A model generated the notes under the pieces. The model was not told the DNA's origin. It saw only the letters and a program-made list of their open reading frames with translations, and did no database searches. Of a stretch of 9,703 bases of DNA, positions 1 to 6,458 are shown piece by piece (within the stretch, counting starts at the first letter, position 1; each line of letters starts with the position of its first letter). This stretch comes from Gemmatimonadota bacterium (lineage in GTDB: Bacteria > JAAXHH01). Both the position numbers and the translations under genes were made by a program. The DNA is taken from positions 1 to 9,703 of the forward strand of contig JAPOOT010000113.1 in the NCBI GenBank assembly GCA_026713285.1. The letters are read 5' to 3'.

Positions 1-2
1 CG

Positions 3-740
3 CCGTCGGCTGAAACGCTGCGCCGCCTGCACTATGCGCATATGCTGGCCGTGCCCTTCGAGAACCTTGACATCCATTGGGGCCGCCCGATTGTATTGGA
101 GGAAGGGCGTCTCTTCGAGAAGCTCGTGACGCGGCGACGCGGCGGATTCTGTTACGAGCATAATGGCCTGTTTGCGGCGGTACTGCGCGAACTCGGCTTT
201 ACGGTCGACCTGCTTGAGGCGCGCGTGGGCGCGAAAGCCTGGGAGGGCGGCCTCCCCTGGGACCACCTGACGCTGCTGGTCGCACTGAAGGAACGCTGGC
301 TGGTGGACGTGGGCTTTGGCGACGGTTTCCGCGAGCCGCTGTTGCTGGACGATGCGGGGCCACAGACACGGGCGGAGGGCATCTGGCGTGTGCAACACGA
401 CGGCTGCGAGGGTAGGCATTCGAGCCGCACGGCGGCCGGTGACTGGAAACCCGAGTATCGCTTTCGGCTGCGGCCACGTCGGCTGGCGGACTTTACGCCC
501 GGTTGCGATTATCATCAGAACTCGCCGGAGTCCCATTTTACGCAGCAGCGCATGTGTTCGCTTGCCACGGAGACTGGGCGCATTACGTTGAGCGACCGGT
601 GCCTGATCGTGACGGAGGGGTTTCCGTCACGGGCTACCGCCAACGACAAAGAGGGGGACGCAAGGCGCAAGGAACGGGACCTGGCGGATGAGGCGGAGTT
701 TCAGCAGGTGTTGCGGGAGCGCTTCGGGATCGTACCCTGA
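3..740 (+). CDS. nat: Arylamine N-acetyltransferase (5'-truncated by window edge)
   Basis: Cytosolic enzyme that transfers an acetyl group from acetyl-CoA to arylamines, hydrazines and similar acceptors through an acetyl-cysteine intermediate. The reading frame is open from base 3. The residues before the first ATG (base 42), including ETLRRLHYAHMLAVPFENLD, are typical NAT N-terminal sequence, and no ribosome binding site precedes base 42, so the true start lies outside the window. Counting from the ATG at 42, the catalytic triad is visible as Cys37 in RRGGFCYEHNG, His75 in PWDHLTLLV and Asp89 in LVDVGFGD. The Cys-His spacing of 38 equals that of characterised bacterial NATs, and the His-Asp spacing of 14 is one shorter. 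About 246 residues are present against a usual 255-280, so only a short N-terminal piece is missing. The physiological substrate cannot be told from sequence; bacterial NATs serve either detoxification or amide formation in secondary metabolism. Confidence 0.93.
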   Translation, partial: PSAETLRRLHYAHMLAVPFENLDIHWGRPIVLEEGRLFEKLVTRRRGGFCYEHNGLFAAVLRELGFTVDLLEARVGAKAWEGGLPWDHLTLLVALKERWLVDVGFGDGFREPLLLDDAGPQTRAEGIWRVQHDGCEGRHSSRTAAGDWKPEYRFRLRPRRLADFTPGCDYHQNSPESHFTQQRMCSLATETGRITLSDRCLIVTEGFPSRATANDKEGDARRKERDLADEAEFQQVLRERFGIVP

Positions 741-922
741 ACCAGGACCTGGCGAGACGCGAGGCGCCGACCGTTGATCGGCCGGACGCGTTCATGTTCT
801 AAGTTTTCATGGCCATCTCTCGGGCAACTGCACTTCTTGCCGAGGCGCCGGGGTTCGACTGCACTACTTGCCGGGGCGACGAGGTTCGACAATCACGCGT
901 ACCTAACCAAATGCGAAGGAAT
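741..922. other. Intergenic spacer before the GroES-like gene
   Basis: This 182-base spacer contains no convincing gene. An open frame beginning at an ATG at 809 continues into the GroES-like gene, but its predicted N-terminal 38 residues do not look like a chaperonin and are largely encoded by a tandem repeat, so I treat them as untranslated. I see no CIRCE operator (TTAGCACTC-N9-GAGTGCTAA), the usual heat-shock operator of groES genes, and no good sigma-70 promoter. A small perfect palindrome CCAGGACCTGG lies at 742-752, just after the acetyltransferase stop codon; its one-base centre makes it unlikely to be a terminator. Confidence 0.5.
827..888. repeat. Two-unit 31-bp imperfect tandem direct repeat
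   Basis: Bases 827-857 and 858-888 are two abutting 31-base copies that agree at 27 of 31 positions. Both begin ACTGCACT, share CTTGCC in the middle and end GGTTCG. The four differences are all single-base substitutions, so the copies are in perfect register without gaps. The second copy ends 22 bases before the first plausible start of the GroES-like gene (911) and 34 before the preferred one (923). Function unknown: it could be a pair of operator sites in the promoter or leader of that gene, or a recent slippage duplication. Confidence 0.8.
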
Positions 923-1312
923 ATGAGCGAATTAATCATTGTTGGCGACCGCGTTTTGGTAGAGCAGCACGACGGCGAGCAACTCACCCATTCGGGACTT
1001 TACCTGCCCGCCACGGTTACGGAAAAGGAAAAGGTGGGAACCGGAAGGGTTGTCCGCGTGGGACCTGGCCACCTGATGCCGAATCCGGACTACAACGAGG
1101 GCGATCCGGTTACGAAACCGGCCGAATCAGTGCGCTACCTGCCCCTGCAGGCCCAGGGGGGTGACTTCGCTTTCTACCTTCGCAAGGAATCCATCGAGAT
1201 AAACTACCAGGAGAAAACCTATATCATCGTCCCTCATAACGCCATACTTGCCCTGGTGAGATCCGACGGAAACGTGCTGCAGGACCTCGAGGACCTGCTC
1301 GGTGAATCGTAG
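923..1312 (+). CDS. Divergent stand-alone GroES/Cpn10-like protein
   Basis: A 129-residue protein of the GroES chaperonin-10 fold, which caps GroEL in protein folding. The N-terminal half fits well: VGDRVLVE at 7-14, a mobile-loop region at about 14-37 in which SGLYLP takes the place of the usual GGIVL, and GRVVRVGPG at 41-49. The C-terminal strands follow as FYLRKESIEINYQEKTYIIV and an ILALVR end. Canonical GroES is about 95 residues; this one has an insertion around 50-80 and a charged tail (LQDLEDLLGES). Start choice: ATG 923 opens directly on MSELIIVGDRVLV with AAGGA at 916-920, a short 2-base spacing. ATG 911 in the same frame adds four residues and lacks a Shine-Dalgarno sequence. No groEL is adjacent, so this is likely a secondary co-chaperonin paralogue rather than the housekeeping groES. 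The fold assignment is firm; partnership with GroEL is inferred. Confidence 0.82.
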   Translation: MSELIIVGDRVLVEQHDGEQLTHSGLYLPATVTEKEKVGTGRVVRVGPGHLMPNPDYNEGDPVTKPAESVRYLPLQAQGGDFAFYLRKESIEINYQEKTYIIVPHNAILALVRSDGNVLQDLEDLLGES

Positions 1313-1379
1313 CCGGACTGCGTGAACGGGGAGCGGCCTTTGCGGGAGCCCGCGGCACGGCGGGATCCCTCAGTCCGGC
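1312..1379. repeat. Inverted repeat starting at the GroES-like stop codon
   Basis: GCCGGACTG at 1312-1320 is the exact reverse complement of CAGTCCGGC at 1371-1379, enclosing 50 bases. The enclosed GC-rich segment could fold further, for example CCCGC at 1349-1353 with GCGGG at 1360-1364. In RNA this would give a long branched stem directly after the gene; the first arm begins on the last base of its TAG stop. There is no T-run after it, so it is not a standard intrinsic terminator. It may be an RNA-processing or 3'-stability structure. Confidence 0.5.
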
Positions 1380-1413
1380 GCAAACCCACGGCAGGGCGGC
1401 GCAAGCCCGCGGC
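1377..1413. repeat. Short imperfect direct repeat, 16 bp, period 21
   Basis: GGCGCAAACCCACGGC at 1377-1392 recurs as GGCGCAAGCCCGCGGC at 1398-1413, with 14 of 16 positions identical and two A-to-G differences. It overlaps the end of the preceding inverted repeat and lies 45 bases upstream of the BI-1 family gene. Together these fill most of the spacer between the two genes. No function can be read from it; it could be a protein-binding pair or simple local duplication in GC-rich sequence. Confidence 0.5.
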
Positions 1414-1458
1414 CCATCGAATAACGGTTGATAATCCCGAGAAAAGGAGCGTGAAACA

Positions 1459-2166
1459 ATGAACAGGACGGCGGCCTACACGGTCCGGCGTGGCATACCC
1501 GTCTCGCAACTCGGCGTCGACGCGAGAGGGGCGTTTATCACGCGAACCTACACCCATCTTCTCGGGGCGATCCTGGCATTCGCCCTGATTGAGATCTACC
1601 TGTTTCAGACCGGCATGGCGGAGTCGATCGCCCGCGTGCTGCTCAGTGGGTCCTGGCTCATCGTACTGGGCGGTTTCATGATCCTGAGCTGGATTGCGAC
1701 CCATCTCGCGCACAATGCGCAGACCAAGGGCGGCCAATACGGCGCGTTGGGACTGTTCGTCGTGGGCGAAGCCATTATCTTCACCCCGCTGCTATACCTT
1801 GCGGATTCCATGGCGCCCGGCGTGATCAACAGCGCCGCCACGGTTACGCTCATCGGGTTTCTCGGGCTGACGATCGTGGCCTTTCATACCCGCAAGGACT
1901 TTTCCTTCCTTGGCGGGTTGCTTCGGTGGGGATTCATCTGCGCCCTCGTGCTGATCGTAGCCAGCGTGCTTTTCGGATTTCACCTGGGAACGATCTTCAC
2001 CGTGGCCATGATCGTACTGGCGGGAGGCGCGATCCTCTACGACACGTCGAACGTCCTGCATCACTATCCCGAAGACCGGCACGTGGGCGCGGCGCTTCAA
2101 CTCTTCGCCTCCGTGGCGCTGTTGTTCTGGTACGTCCTGCAGTTCTTCCTGTCGTCGAGAGACTGA
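1459..2166 (+). CDS. Bax inhibitor-1 (TMBIM/YbhL) family membrane protein
   Basis: A 235-residue inner-membrane protein with seven hydrophobic segments at about 32-50, 64-84, 95-115, 123-142, 154-173, 176-194 and 209-230, the BI-1 layout. The family (bacterial YetJ, YbhL, YccA; eukaryotic BI-1) includes calcium-leak channels and regulators of membrane protease FtsH. The signature end is visible: AILYDTSNVLHHYPEDRHVG followed by AALQLFASVALLF. The start is set by AAGGAG at 1444-1449, nine bases before the ATG. Oddity: Asp195 in LYDT is kept, but the second Asp of the pH-sensing pair known from Bacillus YetJ, normally in an ALxLYxDFxxLF context, is replaced by Ser218. Calcium gating may therefore differ. 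It heads a run with the lipoprotein gene 47 bases downstream and lepB, suggesting an envelope-related operon. Family assignment is strong; activity is inferred. Confidence 0.9.
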   Translation: MNRTAAYTVRRGIPVSQLGVDARGAFITRTYTHLLGAILAFALIEIYLFQTGMAESIARVLLSGSWLIVLGGFMILSWIATHLAHNAQTKGGQYGALGLFVVGEAIIFTPLLYLADSMAPGVINSAATVTLIGFLGLTIVAFHTRKDFSFLGGLLRWGFICALVLIVASVLFGFHLGTIFTVAMIVLAGGAILYDTSNVLHHYPEDRHVGAALQLFASVALLFWYVLQFFLSSRD

Positions 2167-2213
2167 AACACCTCGACGGGACACGCCAATTCACCAATCG
2201 GGGAGGTACCTGA

Positions 2214-2903
2214 ATGTTCAACCGCAAGATTCTAAACACGACAGTGTCCATAGGCCTTATGGCCATGACGTCGTTGCTGTTCACACTGGCCTGCGAGGGA
2301 CCGGCGGGACCGACAGGAACGGCGGGACCGGCGGGACCGCAAGGGATCGCCGGATCACAGGGTCCGTCGGGGACGGACGGCCAGCCGGGTGTACAGGGAC
2401 CTGAAGGACCGCAGGGACCGCCCGGAGAGGTAAGGGTCATCGATCTTGACCTGGTCGGTTCGTGGCGATACGAAAGCACGGATATCGTGCAGACCCTTGC
2501 GGAGAATCTCAGGAATAACCTGATCAACGAAGGCGGCCTCGACTCGGCAACCGTCGATTTGTTACTCGCCGAGTTCTTCAGGGAGATGACAGAAGATCTC
2601 CAGAACTCGTCCATTGCGACGGTGAACCTTGCCGCGGACGCCACCTTCCTAAACGGCGAAGGCGCCTCGGGGACCTGGTCGGCCAACGGTTCGACGCTGC
2701 TTCTGAAACAGGGCGAGGACGTTTATTTCCTGGGAAGCTATCGCGTGGATGGCGACAATCTGACGCTGACGCTTACCAAAGACCAATTGCTGCAAATGAT
2801 CATCAGCGCGTCGGAGGAGCCGCTGGCCGAAGACGAAATCATGTTTCTCGATGTCCTGTTCGGCGAGAACGGTACGGCCAACTACTTCTTCAAGCGGGTT
2901 TGA
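2214..2903 (+). CDS. Collagen-like lipoprotein with lipocalin-like domain
   Basis: A 229-residue predicted lipoprotein. A charged N-terminus and hydrophobic stretch (residues 11-26) end in the lipobox TLAC, with Cys27 as lipidation site. From Gly29 there are 15 uninterrupted G-X-Y triplets to residue 73 (GPA, GPT, GTA, GPQ, GPE, GPP and others), rich in proline at X, as in bacterial collagen-like proteins that form triple helices. A globular domain follows from about residue 80 (LVGSWRYEST), with the motif pattern of small lipocalin-like lipoproteins: a GSW start, a helical insert at 90-130, then beta strands including GTWSANGSTLLL and GSYRVDGDNLTLTLT. The start is supported by GGGAGGT at 2201-2207, six bases before the ATG. 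It lies 9 bases upstream of lepB and is probably co-transcribed. Likely anchored in the outer membrane as a trimeric stalk carrying a head domain; ligand unknown. The start of the lipocalin-like domain recurs in a broken gene at 5947-6258. Confidence 0.85.
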   Translation: MFNRKILNTTVSIGLMAMTSLLFTLACEGPAGPTGTAGPAGPQGIAGSQGPSGTDGQPGVQGPEGPQGPPGEVRVIDLDLVGSWRYESTDIVQTLAENLRNNLINEGGLDSATVDLLLAEFFREMTEDLQNSSIATVNLAADATFLNGEGASGTWSANGSTLLLKQGEDVYFLGSYRVDGDNLTLTLTKDQLLQMIISASEEPLAEDEIMFLDVLFGENGTANYFFKRV

Positions 2904-2912
2904 GGGGCACAG

Positions 2913-3512
2913 ATGCACCCCAAGTTGAAGACCATCGGCAGGGAAGCCGTTTCTTTCGGACTCATCGCGCTGGTTTTGCTGGCCGCCCGGTCGACCCTTG
3001 CCGATCATTACACCGTACCGTCCGGTTCCATGGAATACACGCTCCTGCCGGGCGACCGGATCTTCGTGGCCAAGTACACCTATGGTTTCCGCGTTCCCTT
3101 TACGGATTGGAAACTCACCGAGGGACGCGACGTGGAACGGGGTGAGGTGGTGGTGTTCGATTCGCCCGTGGAAGACATCCGCCTGGTGAAACGGATCGTC
3201 GCCGTGGGAGGCGACACGGTGTCGATCCGCAGCGGCCAGGTTTCCATCAACGGCGCGCCGATGGGGTCCGTTACGGATATGCGGGAGGAGTTCTACGGCG
3301 AACGCCGGGTCCGCCTGAACCTGAGCTACAGCGGGGGGGAGGACTACGGTCCGGAGATCATTCCCCCTGGATTTCTCCTGGCCATAGGAGACGCCAGGGG
3401 GAACAGCAAGGACGGTCGAGCCTTCGGATTCATCGCGGAGGACTCGGTCTACGGCAGGGCCGTGGCCGTCTACTACCGCAGTGGCGAAGGCCTCTGCTGG
3501 CTGAAGCTTTAA
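2913..3512 (+). CDS. lepB: Signal peptidase I
   Basis: A 199-residue type I signal peptidase, a membrane-anchored Ser-Lys protease that removes signal peptides from exported proteins on the outer face of the inner membrane. One N-terminal membrane segment (about 13-30) is followed by box B, VPSGSMEYTLLPGD, with nucleophile Ser39. Box D is RLVKRIVAVGGDTV with general-base Lys93, and box E is AIGDARGNSKDGRAFGFI at about 157-174. The usual Pro in SGSMxPTL is Tyr42 here, a mild variation near the nucleophile that should not abolish activity. Length is in the normal range for compact bacterial SPases. The start is supported by GAGGGG at 2902-2907, five bases upstream, which overlaps the stop codon of the lipoprotein gene, so translation may be coupled. 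Substrates plausibly include the secreted peptidase and DUF6702 protein encoded nearby, although lipoproteins are cleaved by a different enzyme (LspA). Confidence 0.95.
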   Translation: MHPKLKTIGREAVSFGLIALVLLAARSTLADHYTVPSGSMEYTLLPGDRIFVAKYTYGFRVPFTDWKLTEGRDVERGEVVVFDSPVEDIRLVKRIVAVGGDTVSIRSGQVSINGAPMGSVTDMREEFYGERRVRLNLSYSGGEDYGPEIIPPGFLLAIGDARGNSKDGRAFGFIAEDSVYGRAVAVYYRSGEGLCWLKL

Positions 3513-3530
3513 CTAACACACCCACTCCGA

Positions 3531-3556
3531 GGAAACGCGGGGCCTACCGCGTTTCC
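3531..3556. terminator. Hairpin at convergent gene ends, possible bidirectional terminator
   Basis: GGAAACGCGG at 3531-3540 and CCGCGTTTCC at 3547-3556 form a perfect 10-bp stem with a 6-base loop. It lies between the lepB stop (3512) and the end of the convergent peptidase gene. The right arm encodes the peptidase's last residues and the loop contains its TAG stop (3546-3544). Position and stability suit a shared terminator. There is no strong T-run on either side (GTCTTCG on the + side), so an intrinsic terminator is plausible but not proven. Confidence 0.5.
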
Positions 3557-5907
3557 GTCTTCGTATCCTGCGCTTCCTTTTCCTTCTCCTCCGCCCTGTT
3601 CTGACGCTGCATCGGGTTCTCCGGCGCCTGGCGGCGCTGCTTGAACAGCTGGAAGCGCGTGGGCTTCGACTGCGGCGGCCACACGTTGTTGCTCAGGTCC
3701 GTGTCCGCGGTCTCCAGGAAGGGATCGAGGGTGATCCTTTCCACCGGCTGATCCATGGCGAACACCTTGGTTACACGGTCGTCGCGGAGCCGCCAGATCT
3801 CCACCGGGATCCGCTGTACTTCCTTTGTGCCGTCCTCGAACTCGAATTCCAGGATCAGCGGCATGACCAACCCGCCGACGTTTTCGAAGGTCAGTTCGTA
3901 GAAGTGCTTGCCGCTTTCCAGCAGGGCCAGATCCTCGGCGTCCAGGTTCTTCACGTAGTTTTCATACTCCTCCTGGTCGAGGATGGATACTTCGAACGGG
4001 TCGTACCTGTTGTAGAAATCGACCAGCGTCGAATCCTGCCGCACCATGGGGTCCGGTATGTCTGTCTGGTTACGCGTGTAACTGATCCCCCTGTTTTCTT
4101 CCCCTCTGTTCGTCCGGGCGATCTCCTTCTCCACTTCCGGATCCCGCGTGTTGATCTGGAACCATTTCACCTCGCCCAACCCGAGGTCCACGTGGTCCGT
4201 ACTGTAGAACCAGCCCCGCCAAAACCAGTCCAGGTCCACCGCGGACGCGTCTTCCATGCTGCGGAAGAAATCCTCGGGGGAAGGATGCTTGAACATCCAG
4301 CGTTGGGAATAGCTGCGGAAGGCATGGTCGAATAGTTCTCGCCCCATGACCGTTTCCCGGAGGATGTTCAGCGCGGTGGCGGGTTTACCGTAGGCGTTGG
4401 GGCCGAGTTGAAATACGGATTCCGAATTCGTCATGATGGGCGAGATCCGCTCCACGTCACCCTTCATGTAATCCACGATCCGGTGGGCCGCGCCACGGCG
4501 GGACGGATACTCGGTATCCCATTCCTGTTCGGCCAGGTACTGGAGAAAGGTGTTCAGTCCCTCGTCCATCCACGTCCACTGACGCTCGTCGGAGTTGACG
4601 ATCATGGGGAAATAGTTGTGCCCGACTTCGTGGATGATGACGCTGATCATCCCGTACTTCGTCCGCTCGCTGTAGGTGCCGTCTCTTTCCGGCCGGCCGC
4701 CGTTGAAGCAGATCATCGGGTATTCCATGCCGATGCGGTTCGTGTGCACCGAAATGGCCGTAGGATAGGGATAGTAGAAGGTGTATTTCGAATAGACGTC
4801 TATCGTATGGGCCACCACCTTGGTGGAATAACGCTCCCAGAGGGGGTTGCCTTCCTTGGGATAGAAGGACATGGCCATCACCTTCTGCGGACCGGACTGG
4901 ACCTCCATGGCGTCCCAGATGAACTTGCGCGAACTGGCGAAGGCGAAATCCCGGACGTTGTCTCCGTGGAAGACCCAGGTCTTCTTTTCGGTTGAACGGC
5001 TCTTTTCCGCCTCGACCGCTTCCGCCTCGGTGACGATCATGACGGGTTCGTCCGCCGTCCTGGACCGCGCGAACCGCGCCTGTTGCTCGGCGCTAAGCAC
5101 TTCCTTAGGGTTCTGGAGCACGCCGGTCGCGGCGACGATGTGATCGGCGGGCGCGGTGATGCTGACCTTGTAGTCGCCGAAGGGCAGCGTGAACTCGCCC
5201 CGGCCCAGGAATTGCTTGTGCTGCCAGCCTTCTACCTCGTTGTACACCGCCATGCGGGGAAAGTACTGGGCGATGGCGTACAGGTAATTGTCGTCTTCCT
5301 CGAAGTATTCGTAGCCCGAGCGGCCGCCGATCTTCATCCGGTCGTTGATGTTGTACCACCACTTGACCTTGAAGGTGTAGGACTTGCCGGGCCGAAGCGG
5401 CTCGGGGATGTCCACCCGCATCATCGTCTTGTTTATGGTGTGGGGCAGCGGATTGTCCCGCCGGTCCCGCACCCACTCGATCTTGAAGCCGCCGTCGAAG
5501 TCGTTCAGCAGGCGCTGCAACTGGGCAAAACTCATCCGCCCCGAAACCCGGCTGCCCGCGATCTTCCGCGTGTCCGAATCCCGGGCGCGCACGTTCTGGT
5601 CGAGCTGCACCCAGAGGTAGGCCAGTTCGTCGGGCGAGTTGTTATGATAGGTGATGGTCTCTGTGCCATGGAGCCGCTGGTTCTCGTCGTCCAGCTCGAT
5701 CCGCATCTCGTAGTCCGCCTCGTTCTGCCAGTACTGGTGGCCGGGCGCCCCCGAAGCGGTCCTGTATACGTTGGGTGTCGGGGCTTCCTGCTTGATCTGG
5801 CGGAACTTGCTCCGATTGATCGATTCGGGGCCCTTCTGGGCGGTAGCGGTGGTGGTAGCGCATGCGACGGTCAACGTGCATAGAAAGTACAATAGGCGCT
5901 TTGCCAT
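3544..5907 (-). CDS. Secreted M1-family zinc metallopeptidase
   Basis: A 787-residue gluzincin of the aminopeptidase N/M1 type, which binds one zinc and typically cleaves residues from peptide N-termini. An N-terminal signal (hydrophobic core to about residue 20) could be cut after ATA at about 21-23 by signal peptidase I. An alternative lipobox-like TVAC (Cys16) leaves periplasmic versus lipoprotein fate open. The N-terminal beta domain shows LHGTETITYHNNSPDELAYL. The catalytic centre is complete: exopeptidase motif GMEYP at 393-397, zinc ligands His426 and His430 in HEVGHNYF, Glu427 as base, third ligand Glu449 in WMDEGLNTF, and a likely catalytic Tyr506 in NAYGKPATAL. The C-terminus ends in a charged, Gln/Glu/Lys-rich tail of about 35 residues. 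The start is fixed by a perfect AGGAGG at 5920-5915, seven bases before the ATG. It converges on lepB and diverges from the DUF6702 gene. Likely role: peptide scavenging in the periplasm or at the surface. Confidence 0.95.
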   Translation of the reverse strand: MAKRLLYFLCTLTVACATTTATAQKGPESINRSKFRQIKQEAPTPNVYRTASGAPGHQYWQNEADYEMRIELDDENQRLHGTETITYHNNSPDELAYLWVQLDQNVRARDSDTRKIAGSRVSGRMSFAQLQRLLNDFDGGFKIEWVRDRRDNPLPHTINKTMMRVDIPEPLRPGKSYTFKVKWWYNINDRMKIGGRSGYEYFEEDDNYLYAIAQYFPRMAVYNEVEGWQHKQFLGRGEFTLPFGDYKVSITAPADHIVAATGVLQNPKEVLSAEQQARFARSRTADEPVMIVTEAEAVEAEKSRSTEKKTWVFHGDNVRDFAFASSRKFIWDAMEVQSGPQKVMAMSFYPKEGNPLWERYSTKVVAHTIDVYSKYTFYYPYPTAISVHTNRIGMEYPMICFNGGRPERDGTYSERTKYGMISVIIHEVGHNYFPMIVNSDERQWTWMDEGLNTFLQYLAEQEWDTEYPSRRGAAHRIVDYMKGDVERISPIMTNSESVFQLGPNAYGKPATALNILRETVMGRELFDHAFRSYSQRWMFKHPSPEDFFRSMEDASAVDLDWFWRGWFYSTDHVDLGLGEVKWFQINTRDPEVEKEIARTNRGEENRGISYTRNQTDIPDPMVRQDSTLVDFYNRYDPFEVSILDQEEYENYVKNLDAEDLALLESGKHFYELTFENVGGLVMPLILEFEFEDGTKEVQRIPVEIWRLRDDRVTKVFAMDQPVERITLDPFLETADTDLSNNVWPPQSKPTRFQLFKQRRQAPENPMQRQNRAEEKEKEAQDTKTETR

Positions 5908-5946
5908 GGATCGGCCTCCTGGTTTCCTTGCGTCATGCGGCGGCGG

Positions 5947-6258
5947 TCAATGCTGTACGAATTGAATTCTGGAATATATGGTGCGGGCGGCCCCGTGTAA
6001 AGGATCATACGAGGCGATGTGTGTCGGCGCCGGGAGGTACAAGGCCAACCCGGCAAGGCTCGCAGTAAGTCCTTCGCCGATCAGGCGCTCCCCCAGGTTG
6101 GCGGCTAGCTTGGTATCGAAATCGTTACCCGTGTATTTCCACGTGCCGATCAGCTTACTGGCAGGGTCCGGGTCCGGTGTGGGAGTCGGGGTCGTAGGCA
6201 TATCGTCATCGCCAAAGGCGAACGCGACCAGGACGGTCAGCATAAGTAGAATCCGCAA
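5947..6258 (-). pseudogene. Decayed paralogue of the collagen-like lipoprotein's lipocalin-like domain
   Basis: A 103-codon frame opening with TTG at 6258. Residues 36-55 (LIGTWKYTGNDFDTKLAANL) match LVGSWRYESTDIVQTLAENL of the lipoprotein at 2214-2903. Over about 41 residues, including LIGEG against LINEG, I count roughly 15 identities without gaps. It begins like a lipoprotein (hydrophobic stretch, then GDDDMPTTPTPTPDPDP as linker), but the residue where the lipobox Cys should stand is Phe15 (TTT at 6216-6214), one base from TGT. A proper ATG at 6263, nicely spaced after AAGAGG, is out of frame by one base. The domain similarity stops after about 40 residues, and the remaining 45 look unlike any beta domain and run into the peptidase's upstream region. 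I infer a truncated, frameshifted remnant. A functional small secreted protein starting at TTG is the alternative. Confidence 0.55.
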
Positions 6259-6420
6259 ATCATACCTCTTGCCGGGCTGGCTCAGCCATACGTGTCCGGT
6301 AAATCCGATTACAGATCCGTTTCTTTATTTTAACACGCTACAATACCGGATGTTTTGAATTCCCTGTCTTCACAAACGAACGAACCACGATTCGTAGATT
6401 TTCAGGCTTCTCATCGGGTA

Positions 6421-6449
6421 TTGACAGGGACAATCCGCGGATGTACCCT
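6421..6449 (+). promoter_or_regulatory. Putative sigma-70 promoter for the DUF6702 gene
   Basis: A perfect -35 hexamer TTGACA at 6421-6426 is followed after 17 bases by TACCCT at 6444-6449, a weak -10 (3 of 6). If used, transcription would start near 6456. This would exclude the in-frame ATG at 6441 as a start codon and agree with the downstream ATG at 6522. The -35 match and ideal spacing are seen; use as a promoter is inferred. Confidence 0.35.
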
Positions 6450-6458
6450 GAAACGACC

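Noticed and set aside
42..740. Complete acetyltransferase starting at ATG 42
   Set aside because: The upstream in-frame sequence is NAT-like and no ribosome binding site precedes 42, so the gene is truncated by the window edge rather than short.
809..922. N-terminal extension of the GroES-like gene from the ATG at 809
   Set aside because: The extra residues are mostly encoded by the 31-bp tandem repeat, resemble no chaperonin sequence and lack a ribosome binding site.
741..922. CIRCE heat-shock operator before the GroES-like gene
   Set aside because: I looked for TTAGCACTC and GAGTGCTAA; neither arm is present. The ACTGCACT in the 31-bp repeat is direct, not inverted.
1997..2686. Minus-strand open frame with GP-rich repeats opposite the lipoprotein gene
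   Set aside because: Its repetitive Gly-Pro sequence is only the complement of the plus-strand G-X-Y triplets; the plus frame has a lipobox, ribosome binding site and domain structure.
4408..5883. Long plus-strand open frames opposite the M1 peptidase gene (for example 4408-4995 and 5083-5883)
   Set aside because: They are antisense shadows of a well-supported GC-rich gene. Their translations are rich in V, H, R and G without recognisable motifs, and no ribosome binding sites precede them.
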